Below are positions 17,479-26,673 of a DNA stretch of 64,000 nucleotides, piece after piece. This stretch comes from CAVVSD01 sp963757125 (GTDB taxonomy: Bacteria; Actinomycetota; Thermoleophilia; Solirubrobacterales; Solirubrobacteraceae), in the NCBI GenBank assembly GCA_963757125.1, contig CAVWQP010000004.1, positions 1,116,001 to 1,180,000 on the forward strand, given 5' to 3'. How positions within the stretch are numbered: position 1 is the first letter of the stretch; every line of letters starts with the position of its first letter. The notes below the pieces were generated by a model. The model worked only from the letters and a program-made list of their open reading frames with translations, made no database searches and was not told where the DNA came from. Both the position numbers and the translations under genes were made by a program.

Positions 17479-17933
17479 CGCCGGCGCCCGACATCGCGGA
17501 GCTCGCCGGCCAGGGCGTCGCCGTGATCGTCGGGACGTGCGACGCCGAGCGGCGACCGGCGGTCACGCGGGGCTGGGGGCCGGTGCTGGGGGACGACGGC
17601 GCGTCGCTGGCGCTCTGCGTCGACGCGCCGCGGGGGTCTGCGACCCTCGCCAACCTCGGGGCGGGCAGCCTCGTCGCGGTGACGATGAGCCGCCCGACGT
17701 CGTACGTCTCGGTGCAGCTCAAGGGCCCGCTGCGCACGGTGGCGGCGCCCGACGAGGAGGCGCTGCGCATCGCGGAGGTGCACATCGAGGCGTTCGTCCG
17801 GGAGACCTCGGCGATCGGCGTCCCCGAGAGCATCATCCGCCCGTTGGTCGGCACCGAGCTCGTCCTCGTCGCGCTCGACGTCACCGAGCGGTACGACCAG
17901 ACACCCGGCCCCATGGCGGGGCATGCGCTGTGA
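17475..17933 (+). CDS. PNPOx-like split-barrel flavin-binding protein
   Basis: 152 residues from ATG 17475 (ATGA overlap with the decarboxylase stop). The sequence has split-barrel features: GVAVIVGTCDAERRPAVTRGWG, a central LVAVTMSRPTSYVSVQLKG strand pair and a C-terminal VALDVTERYDQ. Such proteins bind FMN, F420 or haem, or act as non-enzymatic sensors. It is too short and divergent to be the classical pyridoxamine-phosphate oxidase. Its stop overlaps the start of the next PNPOx-GAF gene. Confidence 0.7.
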   Translation: MTPAPDIAELAGQGVAVIVGTCDAERRPAVTRGWGPVLGDDGASLALCVDAPRGSATLANLGAGSLVAVTMSRPTSYVSVQLKGPLRTVAAPDEEALRIAEVHIEAFVRETSAIGVPESIIRPLVGTELVLVALDVTERYDQTPGPMAGHAL

Positions 17934-19266
17934 CCGACGTCGACCTGCGCGCGATCCGGTCGAGCCTGCACGGCGTCATCCCGTCGCCCATCGCGACGTG
18001 CTCGGCCGACGGGATGCCGAACGTCACGTACCTGTCGCTCGTCGCCTACGTCGACGCCGAGCGGGTCGCGACGTCGCGTCAGTTCCTCGGCAAGACGCGG
18101 GCCAACCTCGACGAGAACCCGCGCGCCCAGGTCGTCGTGATGGACCCGGGGTCCGGCGAGCAGCACGAGCTCGACCTGCGCTACCTGCACACGGAGGTCG
18201 AGGGCGAGACCTTCGAGTCGCTGCGGGCGAACCTCGACGCCGTCGCGTCGCAGACCGGCATGGGCGACATCTTCCGCCTCCGCGGTGTCGACGTGTACCG
18301 CGTCGAGCGCTGCACCCGCATCGGCGTCGCGGCGGCGCCCGCGCCGGCCCGGCGCGACCTCCTGGAGCCGGTCGAGCGGGTCGTGCGCCGCCTCGTGGCG
18401 TGCGTCTCGTACGAGGAGGTCGCGCGCGTCGCGCTCGAGGCACTCGACGACCAGCTCGGCCTGTCCCACACGCTCCTGCTGGCGCACGACGCGGCCTCCG
18501 AGGGTCTCTTCGCGGTCGCGAGCTCCGGCTACCCGGCATCGGCGGTGGGCGCGGAGGTCGCGCTCGGCGACGGCCTGATCGGCACCGCCGGCGTGCGGCG
18601 CCGCATCGTCGATCGACTCGAACATGCGGCGCTCGGCGACGATGGCCTCCGCCGTGACGCAGCTGGCGCCGGATCCGCGGGAGGTCGCAGCTCCCGCGGC
18701 TGGCCGCGGCGGCCAGTGCCGCGGCGGTCCCGCTCGTCGTCGGCGACGATCTCGTCGGCGTGCTCTACGTCGAGTCCGAGCGCGTGGCAGCGTTCGTCGG
18801 GGCCTGGGAGCCCGCGCTGCGGCTGCTCGGGGCGCATCTCGCGGCAGCCCTCGCCGCGCGCGGCATGCCCGCCGAGGACCCGCCGCCCGCAGCGTCGGTC
18901 ACTCCCGTCCCCGCCGGCTCGGAGCTCGAGGTCACCTACTACGAGTCCGACGACACGGTGCTCGTCGACGGCGAGTACGTCGTGAAGGGCGTGCCCGGCC
19001 GGATCCTCCGGTCGCTGCTGCGCGAGCACGAGGCGTCGGGCCGGACGCTGTTCTCCAACCGCGAGCTGCGTCTCGACGAGTCGCTCGGGCTCCCCGCCGG
19101 CAACGACAACCTGGAGGCCCGGCTGCTCGTGCTGCGCCGGCGGCTGGCCGAACGCGGCATGCCGATCGCCCTCACGCGCGTCGGCCGCGGGCGTCTGGAG
19201 CTCACCGTGCAGCGGCCGCTGCGACTCGTCGACGTGCCCACCGCCGGGCCGTGGCGCGCCGCATAG
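17930..19266 (+). pseudogene. PNPOx-GAF-winged-helix regulator-like protein with two frame breaks
   Basis: GTG 17930 overlaps the previous stop. Residues about 1-125 form a PNPOx split barrel (HGVIPSPIATCSADGMPNVT, SRQFLGKTRANLDENPRAQV), and about 140-290 a GAF domain (RDLLEPVERVVRRLV, LALDD-like helices, VALGDGLIGTA). The frame shifts by one base near 18608-18621 and again near 18687-18691; between and after these the domain continues (NMRRSATMASAVTQLAPDPR, then LVVGDDLVGVLYVESERV). The C-terminus is an OmpR-like winged helix (VLVDGEYVVKGVPGRILRSL, NLEARLLVLRRRLAERG). It is probably a ligand-sensing transcription factor. Both shifts are single-base gains; they may be sequencing errors. Confidence 0.75.
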
Positions 19267-19334
19267 GGAAGTCCTAAGGAGCGCTAGGGACCTCGAAGGA
19301 GACGCGGGCGGGCGACGCTGGGACGGTGCTCGGC

Positions 19335-20780
19335 ATGCACACCACCGCTCTCCCCAACGACGCACGGATCGCCGTCATCGGCGGCGGTCCCGCCGGCATC
19401 GCGACCGCCAAGGAGCTCGCCGAGCGCGGCTTCGAGGTCGGAGTCCTCGAGGCGTCCGACGACCTCGGCGGCCAGTGGCACACCGGTGCCGCGCACTCCG
19501 GCATCTGGCCCGGCATGCGGGCGAACACCAGCGGCGCGATGACGCGCTTCTCCGACCGCCCGACCCCTGCCGGCTGGCCCGTCTTCCCGACCGCCGAGCA
19601 GGTCCGCGACGAGCTGCGCGACCACGCCGCGCGCACCGGTGTCGCCGCGAGCACGCGCTTCGGCGCGCGGGTCCTGTCGGCGCGCCAGGACGGCGCGCGC
19701 TGGTCCCTCGACGTCGAGGACGTCGCGACGGGGCGCATCGACACGCTGCGCGTCGACGGCGTCGTCGCCGCGTCCGGGCGCTTCACCGTGCCGCAGATCC
19801 CGGCGGACCTCAGGTTCGGCGACGGGGTGGAGGTCGTCCACTCCAGCGCCTACCGCGGCCCGGCGCGGTTCGCGGGCCGGCGCGTCCTCGTGGTCGGCAA
19901 CTCGATCTCCGGCCTGGAGATCGCCTCCGACCTCGCGCACGACCCGACGATCACCGTCGTGAGCTCGTCGCGCCGGCCGCGCTGGATCATCCCCAAGCTG
20001 ACCGCCGGCGTGCCCGCCGACCACGTCGGCTTCACCGCGTTCGCCGCGCTTCTGGGCCGGACGCTCCCGCCCGAGGCGCTCGCGGACGCGCTGCGCGCGC
20101 AGCTCGAGGCGTGGGCCGGCGACCCGGCGGCGGTCGGCGGCCTCACCCCGGCGCAGGACCTCCTGGCCGCGGGCCTGAGCCAGAGCCAGCACTACCTGCC
20201 GCACGTCGCCGAGGGCCGCATCGACGCGCGCCCGGGCATCGCGGACGTGCAGGGCGACGTCGTGCGCTTCACCGACGGCACCGAGGCGACCGTCGACGCC
20301 GTCGTGTTCGCGACCGGCTTCGCGTCCGAGCTGCCCTACCTCGCAACGCAGCCCGAGGCGTTGGACGCGATGACGTTCGACGCCGCGCGGCCCGGGCTCG
20401 CGCTCGTCGGGCAGTTCGTCGTGCACGGCCCAGCGCTCCCGGTCCTCGAGCTGCAGGCGCGGCTCGTCGCGGCGGTGTGGTCGGGCGAGCGGAGCACCGT
20501 CGGCGCGCCGCGGCTCCCGGAGCTGCCGCACTACCCGCACCACATGCTGGCCGAGGCGTTCGCGGGCGCGGTCGGCGCGCTCCCCGACGAGGACGCGTTC
20601 CCCGCGCTCGTCGAGGCGCTGCGCTTCGGGCCGATGCTCGGCGAGCGCTACCGGCTGGCCGAGCCGGGCATGGCCGAGCGCTTCGCGGAGATGACCGCGG
20701 GGTTCCGGGCGCCGGACGAGCAGGTGGCCGCGTGGGGCCGGCTCATCGCGCCGGAGGTGGTCGCCTCCGTGGGTGGATAG
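19335..20780 (+). CDS. FAD-dependent flavin-containing monooxygenase family protein
   Basis: 481 residues from ATG 19335 (GTG 19326 is an alternative). The FAD Rossmann motif IAVIGGGPAGIATAKEL is at the N-terminus, followed by DDLGGQWHTG; a second dinucleotide motif VLVVGNSISGLEIASDL binds NADPH; VVFATGF is the FMO-type signature near residue 325. HSSAYRGPARFAGRR replaces the exact FxGxxxHxxx[YF] motif of Baeyer-Villiger enzymes but is close. It would oxygenate a nitrogen, sulfur or ketone group of a small substrate. It lies 68 bases after the PNPOx-GAF regulator and may be its target. Confidence 0.87.
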   Translation: MHTTALPNDARIAVIGGGPAGIATAKELAERGFEVGVLEASDDLGGQWHTGAAHSGIWPGMRANTSGAMTRFSDRPTPAGWPVFPTAEQVRDELRDHAARTGVAASTRFGARVLSARQDGARWSLDVEDVATGRIDTLRVDGVVAASGRFTVPQIPADLRFGDGVEVVHSSAYRGPARFAGRRVLVVGNSISGLEIASDLAHDPTITVVSSSRRPRWIIPKLTAGVPADHVGFTAFAALLGRTLPPEALADALRAQLEAWAGDPAAVGGLTPAQDLLAAGLSQSQHYLPHVAEGRIDARPGIADVQGDVVRFTDGTEATVDAVVFATGFASELPYLATQPEALDAMTFDAARPGLALVGQFVVHGPALPVLELQARLVAAVWSGERSTVGAPRLPELPHYPHHMLAEAFAGAVGALPDEDAFPALVEALRFGPMLGERYRLAEPGMAERFAEMTAGFRAPDEQVAAWGRLIAPEVVASVGG

Positions 20781-20823
20781 CCGATGTAGGCTCGTGCGCC
20801 CCAGCCCGATTACGGAGGTGGCA

Positions 20824-21384
20824 GTGAGCGCTGTCGACGACATCCTGTCCCAGATCCCCATCAGCCAGCTGGCCAGCCAGCTCGGAGTCGACGAAGGGAC
20901 AGCGGAGCAGGCGACACGGCAGGCGCTCCCAGCACTCCTCGGAGGGATGGAGGCCAACGCGCAGGACCCGAAGGGCGCGCAGTCGCTGGCCGACGCGCTC
21001 GGCCAGCACTCGCCCGCCCTCGTGCAGGGCGGCGTGAACCTCGACGAGGTCGACACGAACGACGGCGAGAAGATCGTCGGCCACGTGTTCGGCGAGCAGC
21101 AGGGCGAGGTCGTCAACCGCCTGGGCGCGGTCGACGGCGGCGGTGGGCAGAACCTCATCGGCAAGCTGCTGCCGATGCTGGCGCCGATCGTCCTGTCCTA
21201 CCTGGCGAGCCGCGTGGGCGGGGGCGGCGGCAAGACCTCCGCGGCCGCGACCGGCGGCGGCATGGAGGACATCCTCGGCGGGTTGCTGGGCGGCGTGCTC
21301 GGCGGCGGTGGCGGTGCGAAGGGCGGCGGCGGAGGGGGCATCGGCGACATCCTCGGCGGCCTCCTCGGCGGCGGGCGCCGCTGA
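20824..21384 (+). CDS. DUF937-family protein with Gly-rich tail
   Basis: 186 residues from GTG 20824, preceded by GGAGGTG at a normal distance. The N-terminal 120 residues have the DUF937 pattern: ILSQIPISQLASQLGVDEG, QALPALLGGMEANAQDP, GEKIVGHVFGEQQGEVVNRL, and a hydrophobic LLPMLAPIVLSYLASR. The C-terminus is two copies of a GGG-rich DILGGLLGG unit. Function of the family is unknown. A strong inverted repeat follows the stop. Confidence 0.8.
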   Translation: MSAVDDILSQIPISQLASQLGVDEGTAEQATRQALPALLGGMEANAQDPKGAQSLADALGQHSPALVQGGVNLDEVDTNDGEKIVGHVFGEQQGEVVNRLGAVDGGGGQNLIGKLLPMLAPIVLSYLASRVGGGGGKTSAAATGGGMEDILGGLLGGVLGGGGGAKGGGGGGIGDILGGLLGGGRR

Positions 21385-21393
21385 GCGGACGAC

Positions 21394-21420
21394 AGGCCCG
21401 CGGTCAGCTGCCGCGGGCCT
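21394..21420. terminator. Convergent hairpin terminator
   Basis: A perfect 10-base stem AGGCCCGCGG (21394-21403) and CCGCGGGCCT (21411-21420) with a 7-base loop lies between convergent genes ending at 21384 and 21404. The stop codon of the minus-strand gene is in the loop. There is no T-run, so action in both directions is inferred from location and stem strength. Confidence 0.6.
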
Positions 21421-21787
21421 TGAAGTGACAGGTCAGCGTCACCCGGCCGGACGGGGTGACGACCGTGTGCGACCTGTTCGTGACGCCCGCGGGCGTCGGA
21501 CAGCGCAGGCCCTTCACGACCACCGCGTGCGGCGGTCCCTGCGGCACCTGCCCGTGGCAGACGAGGGTGCCGTTGCCGCTCGGCGTGATCGTGTAGCGCC
21601 CGGTGGTCCTGATCACGCCGGGGGCGATGCCGGGGGTGAGGATGCTGCACGCGGTCTGACCGTGCGTGGCGTCCTCGCCGGGAGGCTTCGGCTTCGCGCC
21701 GGCGACGACGGGCGACAGGGCCGCGCCGGTCACGGCCAGCAGCCCGACCGCGACGACCCTGCGGGGATGGATTCGGACGTCGATCAC
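21404..21787 (-). CDS. Small secreted protein with four cysteines
   Basis: 127 residues. A basic start and hydrophobic segment (about residues 9-29, ending VVAGAK) form a signal peptide. The mature part of about 97 residues has four Cys, probably two disulfides, and alternating beta-prone strands (VIRTTGRYTITPSGNGTLVCHG, RVTLTCHF). No family recognised; it resembles small secreted hypothetical proteins of actinobacteria. The start overlaps no other gene; an inverted repeat covers the 3' end. Confidence 0.6.
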   Translation of the reverse strand: MIDVRIHPRRVVAVGLLAVTGAALSPVVAGAKPKPPGEDATHGQTACSILTPGIAPGVIRTTGRYTITPSGNGTLVCHGQVPQGPPHAVVVKGLRCPTPAGVTNRSHTVVTPSGRVTLTCHFKARGS

Positions 21788-21863
21788 CTCCCGGTGCTCT
21801 GGAGGACAGCGACTCTACGCCGCGCCCGGAGTCCCGCAAGGCCGATCATCCGTCCAGCGCCCG

Positions 21864-22607
21864 CTACGGTCCAGCAGGGCTCGGGGCGTTCGGCGGGCGC
21901 AGTCGTGCGGCGAGGTCCGCCGCGGCGACCAGGAGCAGCACCCACGCCGCTCCCAGGGCGTACCCGGCGAGGACGTCGGACACGTAGTGAACGCCGAGGC
22001 CGACCCGCGAGAAGCCGACAGCCAGCGCCCAGACGACCGCAGTCGTCACGGCGACGACCCGACGCCGTCCGTGGAGCATCGGCAGGAACAGGACGAGCAG
22101 GACCGAGGTCAGGACGACCGAGGACTGCGCGTGCCCGCTGGGGAAGCTCGACGCGCCGGCGTGTGCGACCGGATCGGCGAAGACGGGGCGCTCGCGGCCG
22201 ACGAGCGCCTTGACCGTCGAGTTCAGGAGCGAGCTGCCGGCGACGGTGACGGCGGCGAACACCGCAAGCCGGAACTCCCGCCGCCACGCCAGCGTGGCCA
22301 CGATGATCGTGAACAGCGGGACGTACACGCCGGACGAGCCGATCAGGCTGATGGTCTTCATCGCGGTGACGAGCCACGCGTGCTGCACCGCGACGTCGTG
22401 CAGGCCCTCGCTCGTGCTGCGGTCGAGCTCCCAGAGGGGAGGCCACCCGGTCTCCACGAGCACCAGGAGCAGGCCGAACACGGCGAGGAACCCTCCGGCC
22501 AGCAGGACGAGGCGAGCCCGCTCGCCGAGGCGCGCCGCGGAACCTCTGCGCGGCTTGTACCGCTGGACGTGCGCTGGGTGCATCGGCCGGAGGATCGCCG
22601 TCGGCAC
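21864..22607 (-). CDS. PAP2-family membrane phosphatase
   Basis: 247 residues, about six membrane helices. The three PAP2 motifs are intact: KALVGRERP (KxxxxxxRP), FPSGH (catalytic His) and SRVGLGVHYVSDV (SRxxxxxHxxxD). It dephosphorylates a lipid such as undecaprenyl diphosphate, phosphatidic acid or a related polyprenyl phosphate at the outer membrane face. An internal ATG at 22580 is an alternative start that removes only a short cytoplasmic lead. It is transcribed divergently from the lipoprotein at 22681. Confidence 0.93.
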   Translation of the reverse strand: MPTAILRPMHPAHVQRYKPRRGSAARLGERARLVLLAGGFLAVFGLLLVLVETGWPPLWELDRSTSEGLHDVAVQHAWLVTAMKTISLIGSSGVYVPLFTIIVATLAWRREFRLAVFAAVTVAGSSLLNSTVKALVGRERPVFADPVAHAGASSFPSGHAQSSVVLTSVLLVLFLPMLHGRRRVVAVTTAVVWALAVGFSRVGLGVHYVSDVLAGYALGAAWVLLLVAAADLAARLRPPNAPSPAGP

Positions 22608-22680
22608 CTGAACGACACATGACCGCTGGGCGGCCGCCGTTCAGGTCGCCATCAGGGGGGGTCCCGCAACCTGCCCGAGG

Positions 22681-24666
22681 ATGTGCCCCCGCTCGCGCCT
22701 CGCACTCGTCGTGCTGACCGTCGCCGTCGCCGGTTGCGGCTCCCACGCGCACCGCGTCGCCACGACCGCCACGACCGCGGCGCCCCCTCCCGCCGCGTCG
22801 CCGCGGCGCGCCGCGGCGACGCCACGGCTCGTCGCGACGCAGGCCGGACGGATGCCCGCGCCGGTGCAGCTACCGGGCGTGGCGACGGTCGGCGGGCGGA
22901 CGCTGGCCGTCGGCGGGCTGGACGCCGCCGACACGTCCGTGGCCGCGGTCGTCGGCGTGACGGCGCACCGGGCCGCTGTCACCGGGAAGCTCCCGCTCGC
23001 GGCGCACGACATCGGCAGCGCGGCAGTCGCGGGATCCGTCTACGCCTTCGGCGGAGGCACCGCCTCGGGGCCGATCCGGACGATCACACGCGTTGCGCCA
23101 TCGGGACGGACGACGGTCGCCGGCTCGCTGCCGGTCCCGCTGTCGGACGCGTCGGCGACGACGCTGGCCGGCACCATCTACGTCGTCGGCGGCGAGGCGG
23201 CGACGACGCCGCTGAGCTCGGTGCTCGCGTTCCGCCCCGGTCATCCGGTGCGTGACGTCGCCACGCTCCCGCATCCGCTGCGCTACGCAGCGGTCGCCGC
23301 CATCGGCGGCCACGTGCTCGTCGCGGGCGGCACCGACGGCGTGCACGGCCGATCGGAGGTGCTCAGCATCGACCCGGGCACGCACCGCGTTCGGGTCATC
23401 GCCCACCTCCCGGCGCCTCTCAGCCACGCCGCGGGCGCGGTGCTCGACGGTCGGTTCCTCGTGATCGGTGGGCGCGGGGACGCGCACGACGCGCAGCGGG
23501 CGGCGATCTGGGCGATCGATCCAGCCCATCCCCACCCGGTGCCGGCGGGACGGCTGCCGACAGCGCTCTCGGACGCAGGCGCCGCGACGCTCCACGGGTC
23601 GGTGCTGGTGGTCGGCGGCCGCGACCGGCTCGGCCGCGTCCACGCGGACATCCTGCGGCTCCAGGCCGCGCACGACGTCTATGCGGCCGACCGCGCCGGC
23701 AATGTCGCACCGGTCGCGCGTCGTGATCCGCAACGGGTGTACGTCCCGGACTCGGAATCCGACACGGTCGACGTCATCGACCAGCGGACGGGGCGGATCA
23801 CCGCGCACATCGCCGTCGGGCGTCAGCCGCAGCACGTCAGCCCCTCGTGGGATCTGCGCACGCTCTGGGTCACGAACGACCTCGGAAACAGCCTGACGCC
23901 GATCGATCCCCGGACGGGCCGCGCAGGGCGCCCGGTCCCGGTCACCGACCCGTACAACCTCTACTTCACGACGGACGGCAGACGGGCGATCGTCGTGGCG
24001 GAGGCGCGACGGGCGCTCGACTTCCGTTCGCCGCACACGATGGCACTCCAGCACTCGCTGAAGGTCCCGCAGTGCCCCGGCGTCGATCACATGGACTACA
24101 CCGCCGACGGCCGCGACGCGCTCGTGTCCTGCGAGTTCGGCGGCCGGATGGTGGTCGTCGATCTCGAGCACGAGCGCGTCGTGCGGACGATCCCGCTCCG
24201 CCGGAGCGCGATGCCGCAGGACGTCAAGCTGTCGCCGGACGGCAGGACGTTCTACGTCGCCGACATGGCGTCGAACGGGGTCTGGCTCATCGACGCCGCG
24301 TCGTGGCGTGTGATCAGGCTCCAGCACACGGGCCGCGGGGCGCACGGCCTGTACCCGAGCCGGGACGGACGCGACCTCTACGTCTCGAACCGCGGCGAGG
24401 GATCGATCTCGGTCCTGTCGTTCCTGACGCGCCGGCCGATCCGGCGATGGCGTCTGCCCGGCGGAGGATCTCCGGACATGGGCGGCGTGTCGGCCGACGG
24501 CCGGGTGCTATGGCTCACCGGGCGCTACGACGCCGAGCTCTACGCGATCTCGACACGCACCGGGCACCTGCTGCGACGCATCCCGGTCGGCCGCGGCCCG
24601 CACGGCGCCGCGGTGTGGCCGCAGCCGGGCCGCTACTCCATCGGGCACACCGGGATCATGCGGTGA
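22681..24666 (+). CDS. Lipoprotein with Kelch and YVTN beta-propeller domains
   Basis: 661 residues. The lipobox VAVAGC (Cys about residue 20) indicates a lipid-anchored extracytoplasmic protein, followed by an Ala/Thr-rich linker. Residues about 60-330 contain five Kelch-like repeats (GGRTLAVGGLDAAD, GSVYAFGGGTASG, GTIYVVGGEAATT, GHVLVAGGTDG, DGRFLVIGGRGDA). Residues about 345-655 contain YVTN/NHL repeats (RVYVPDSESDTVDVIDQRTG, TFYVADMASNGVWLIDAA, DLYVSNRGEGSISVL). Two propellers in one surface protein suggest a binding or scaffold role. No catalytic site recognised. Confidence 0.85.
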   Translation: MCPRSRLALVVLTVAVAGCGSHAHRVATTATTAAPPPAASPRRAAATPRLVATQAGRMPAPVQLPGVATVGGRTLAVGGLDAADTSVAAVVGVTAHRAAVTGKLPLAAHDIGSAAVAGSVYAFGGGTASGPIRTITRVAPSGRTTVAGSLPVPLSDASATTLAGTIYVVGGEAATTPLSSVLAFRPGHPVRDVATLPHPLRYAAVAAIGGHVLVAGGTDGVHGRSEVLSIDPGTHRVRVIAHLPAPLSHAAGAVLDGRFLVIGGRGDAHDAQRAAIWAIDPAHPHPVPAGRLPTALSDAGAATLHGSVLVVGGRDRLGRVHADILRLQAAHDVYAADRAGNVAPVARRDPQRVYVPDSESDTVDVIDQRTGRITAHIAVGRQPQHVSPSWDLRTLWVTNDLGNSLTPIDPRTGRAGRPVPVTDPYNLYFTTDGRRAIVVAEARRALDFRSPHTMALQHSLKVPQCPGVDHMDYTADGRDALVSCEFGGRMVVVDLEHERVVRTIPLRRSAMPQDVKLSPDGRTFYVADMASNGVWLIDAASWRVIRLQHTGRGAHGLYPSRDGRDLYVSNRGEGSISVLSFLTRRPIRRWRLPGGGSPDMGGVSADGRVLWLTGRYDAELYAISTRTGHLLRRIPVGRGPHGAAVWPQPGRYSIGHTGIMR

Positions 24667-24833
24667 GGGTCGCGCGCATCAGGTCGTCGGTGGCGAACGC
24701 GCTGAGCACTCACCCGCGCCGCGGGCGTCAGCGACACGGACTATGCGTCGCGTCGTACGAGCAGGACCGCCGCCAGGCGCCGGGTTGCGGGGCCGGGCAG
24801 GCTCTCGCGTATCCGAACGAAGGAGGCTGTTGG

Positions 24834-25682
24834 GTGGACGACACGCTGCGGGTGACCGAGGAGCAGGCCGCGTTGTGGAACGGCAGCTCGGGCGACGCGT
24901 GGATCGCGGCGCAGGCCGTGCTCGACGACCTCTTCCGGCCGGTCGAGACGCTGCTCGCCGACACCGCGGCGTCGTTGGCCGCGACGAACGTGCTCGACGT
25001 CGGCTGCGGCACCGGTTCGACGACGATCGCCCTGGCGCGCCGGCTCGGCCCGTCCGCGGCGTGCACGGGCGTCGACGTCTCGGCGCCGATGATCGACCTC
25101 GCGCGCGAGCGGGCGGCCGGCGAGACGCCGGGGCCGACGTTCGTGTCCGCCGACGCAGGGACGCACGCGTTCGAGCCCGGCGCGTTCGACCTCCTCACGT
25201 CGCGCTTCGGCGTCATGTTCTTCGGCGACCCGGTGGCAGCGTTCGCGAACCTGCACCGCGCGACGGCGCCGGGCGGCGCGCTGCGGGCGGTCGTCTGGCG
25301 CGGGCAGGAGGACAACCCGTTCATGACCGCGGCGGCCACCGCCGCGGCGGACGTCCTGCCCGAGGGCGCCCTGCCGCAGCGACCGCCGGGTGCTCCCGGT
25401 CAGTTCGCGTTCGCCGACCCCGACCGGGTCCGCCAGATCCTCGACGGTGGCGGCTGGCGCGACCACGACGTCGAGGCGGTCGACATCCCGTGCGTCATGC
25501 CGGCGGCGGACCTGCCGGAGTACGTGTCGCGGCTCGGACCGCTCAGCCTGGCGCTGCGGGGCCTCGACGACGCCGCCCGGGCGCGCACCCTTGAGGCGGT
25601 CCTCCCGGCGTTCGACCCGTTCACCGAAGGCGACCTGGTCCACGTCGACATCGGCTGCTGGATGGTCGGCGCGACGGCCTAG
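24834..25682 (+). CDS. Class I SAM-dependent methyltransferase
   Basis: 282 residues from GTG 24834, with AAGGAGG seven bases upstream. SAM motif I is VLDVGCGTGSTTIALA; GVDVSAPMIDLAR supplies the acidic residue for the ribose, then FVSADAGTHAF, FDLLTSRFGVMFF (motif IV region) and RATAPGGALRAVVW. The family methylates small molecules or quinone and lipid precursors; substrate unknown. The 168-base gap before it holds no clear gene. Confidence 0.88.
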   Translation: MDDTLRVTEEQAALWNGSSGDAWIAAQAVLDDLFRPVETLLADTAASLAATNVLDVGCGTGSTTIALARRLGPSAACTGVDVSAPMIDLARERAAGETPGPTFVSADAGTHAFEPGAFDLLTSRFGVMFFGDPVAAFANLHRATAPGGALRAVVWRGQEDNPFMTAAATAAADVLPEGALPQRPPGAPGQFAFADPDRVRQILDGGGWRDHDVEAVDIPCVMPAADLPEYVSRLGPLSLALRGLDDAARARTLEAVLPAFDPFTEGDLVHVDIGCWMVGATA

Positions 25683-25754
25683 ACCGGCGCTCAGCGGAAC
25701 TGCATGCCCGCGTGCGATCTCGACGACCCAGTCGACGACCATGCAGAACGGTGG

Positions 25755-25958
25755 TCACCAGCGCGTGTTGGCGACGAAGCGGCTGCGGTGCTGCCAGAGG
25801 TCCTTGACCCCGTGCCCGGCGATCACGGCGAGCCCGAGCGCGTAGACGGTCGCGCTGTCCAGCCACCAGAAGACCAGCGGCGTCGCGGCCTGCAGCAGCC
25901 CGACGACGATCCCGCCCAGCACGGCGGCGTGGTTCGAGATCAGGCGATGCCCGGGCAC
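25755..25958 (-). CDS. Small two-helix membrane protein
   Basis: 67 residues from GTG 25958, placed 10 bases after the DJ-1 gene stop. Two hydrophobic segments (AAVLGGIVVGLLQAATPLVF and SATVYALGLAVIAGHGV) are separated by a short WWLD turn, and the C-terminus is basic (WQHRSRFVANTR). Extending the frame further upstream would run through the DJ-1 gene with implausible Arg/Ser-rich sequence, so the GTG is preferred. Function unknown; it is the last gene of the tRNA-adjacent block. Confidence 0.55.
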   Translation of the reverse strand: MPGHRLISNHAAVLGGIVVGLLQAATPLVFWWLDSATVYALGLAVIAGHGVKDLWQHRSRFVANTRW

Positions 25959-25968
25959 ATGGATGCCC

Positions 25969-26673
25969 TCACGCCGGCTGATGTCCGCGGTTGCGCAGCG
26001 CGGCGTCCATCGCGGCGTTGAGTGGCGCGAACAGGGACTCCACGCCGCCGACCATCTCCGCGTCGGCGTCCGGACTCGCGGGGGTACCGGCGTCGTAGGG
26101 CGGGGCCGGGTCGTACTCCATGAGGAGCTGCTGGGTCTTGGCCACCTGCTCACCCAGCATCCTGGCGACGAGCGTCAGGCCGAAGTCGATCCCGGCAGTG
26201 ACACCGCCTGCGGTGATGCGGTTGCGGTCCTCGACGATCCGCGCATGCACCGGCACGGCCCCCACGAGGGTCAGGAGGTCATGCGCCCCCCAGTGGCAGC
26301 TCGCCCTGTAGCCGTCGAGCAGCCCCGCCGCCCCGATGACCAGCGATCCCGTGCACACAGAGGTGACGAACCGAGCGCGGGCACCACGGTCCGCGAGGAA
26401 CGCGAGGACCTCGTCGTCCTGCACCACCTCGACCATCCCGCGTCCTCCTGGCACGAAGAGCACGTCGAGGTTCGCGGGACACTCCTCGAGGGTCAGGGTC
26501 GGCAGCACGCTGATCACCGCGTCGCACGGCACCGGCTCCAGGTCCTTCCAGCAGAGGTGCACGTCCATGACCCTGCTGACCGTCTGCAGCGGACCCTGGA
26601 GGTCGAGCAGGGTCATGCCCGGGTACAGCAGCATGCCGACGGTCGGTCGCCTCGTGGGGGCGCCGCCGCTCAT
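25969..26673 (-). CDS. DJ-1/PfpI family protein, isocyanide hydratase-like
   Basis: 234 residues from ATG 26673, overlapping the TGA of the monooxygenase-cytochrome b5 gene (ATGA). The DJ-1 fold is evident: VGMLLYPGMTLLDLQGPLQ with the conserved Asp, LDVLFVPGGRGM, and the nucleophile elbow VTSVCTGSLVIGAAGLLDG with the active Cys. The T-x-C-T-G-S-L pattern and the later TAGGVTAGIDFGL match cyclohexyl-isocyanide hydratase and the amidase part of GlxA-type regulators; no AraC domain follows. Isocyanide hydration is a possibility, not proven. Confidence 0.85.
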   Translation of the reverse strand: MSGGAPTRRPTVGMLLYPGMTLLDLQGPLQTVSRVMDVHLCWKDLEPVPCDAVISVLPTLTLEECPANLDVLFVPGGRGMVEVVQDDEVLAFLADRGARARFVTSVCTGSLVIGAAGLLDGYRASCHWGAHDLLTLVGAVPVHARIVEDRNRITAGGVTAGIDFGLTLVARMLGEQVAKTQQLLMEYDPAPPYDAGTPASPDADAEMVGGVESLFAPLNAAMDAALRNRGHQPA

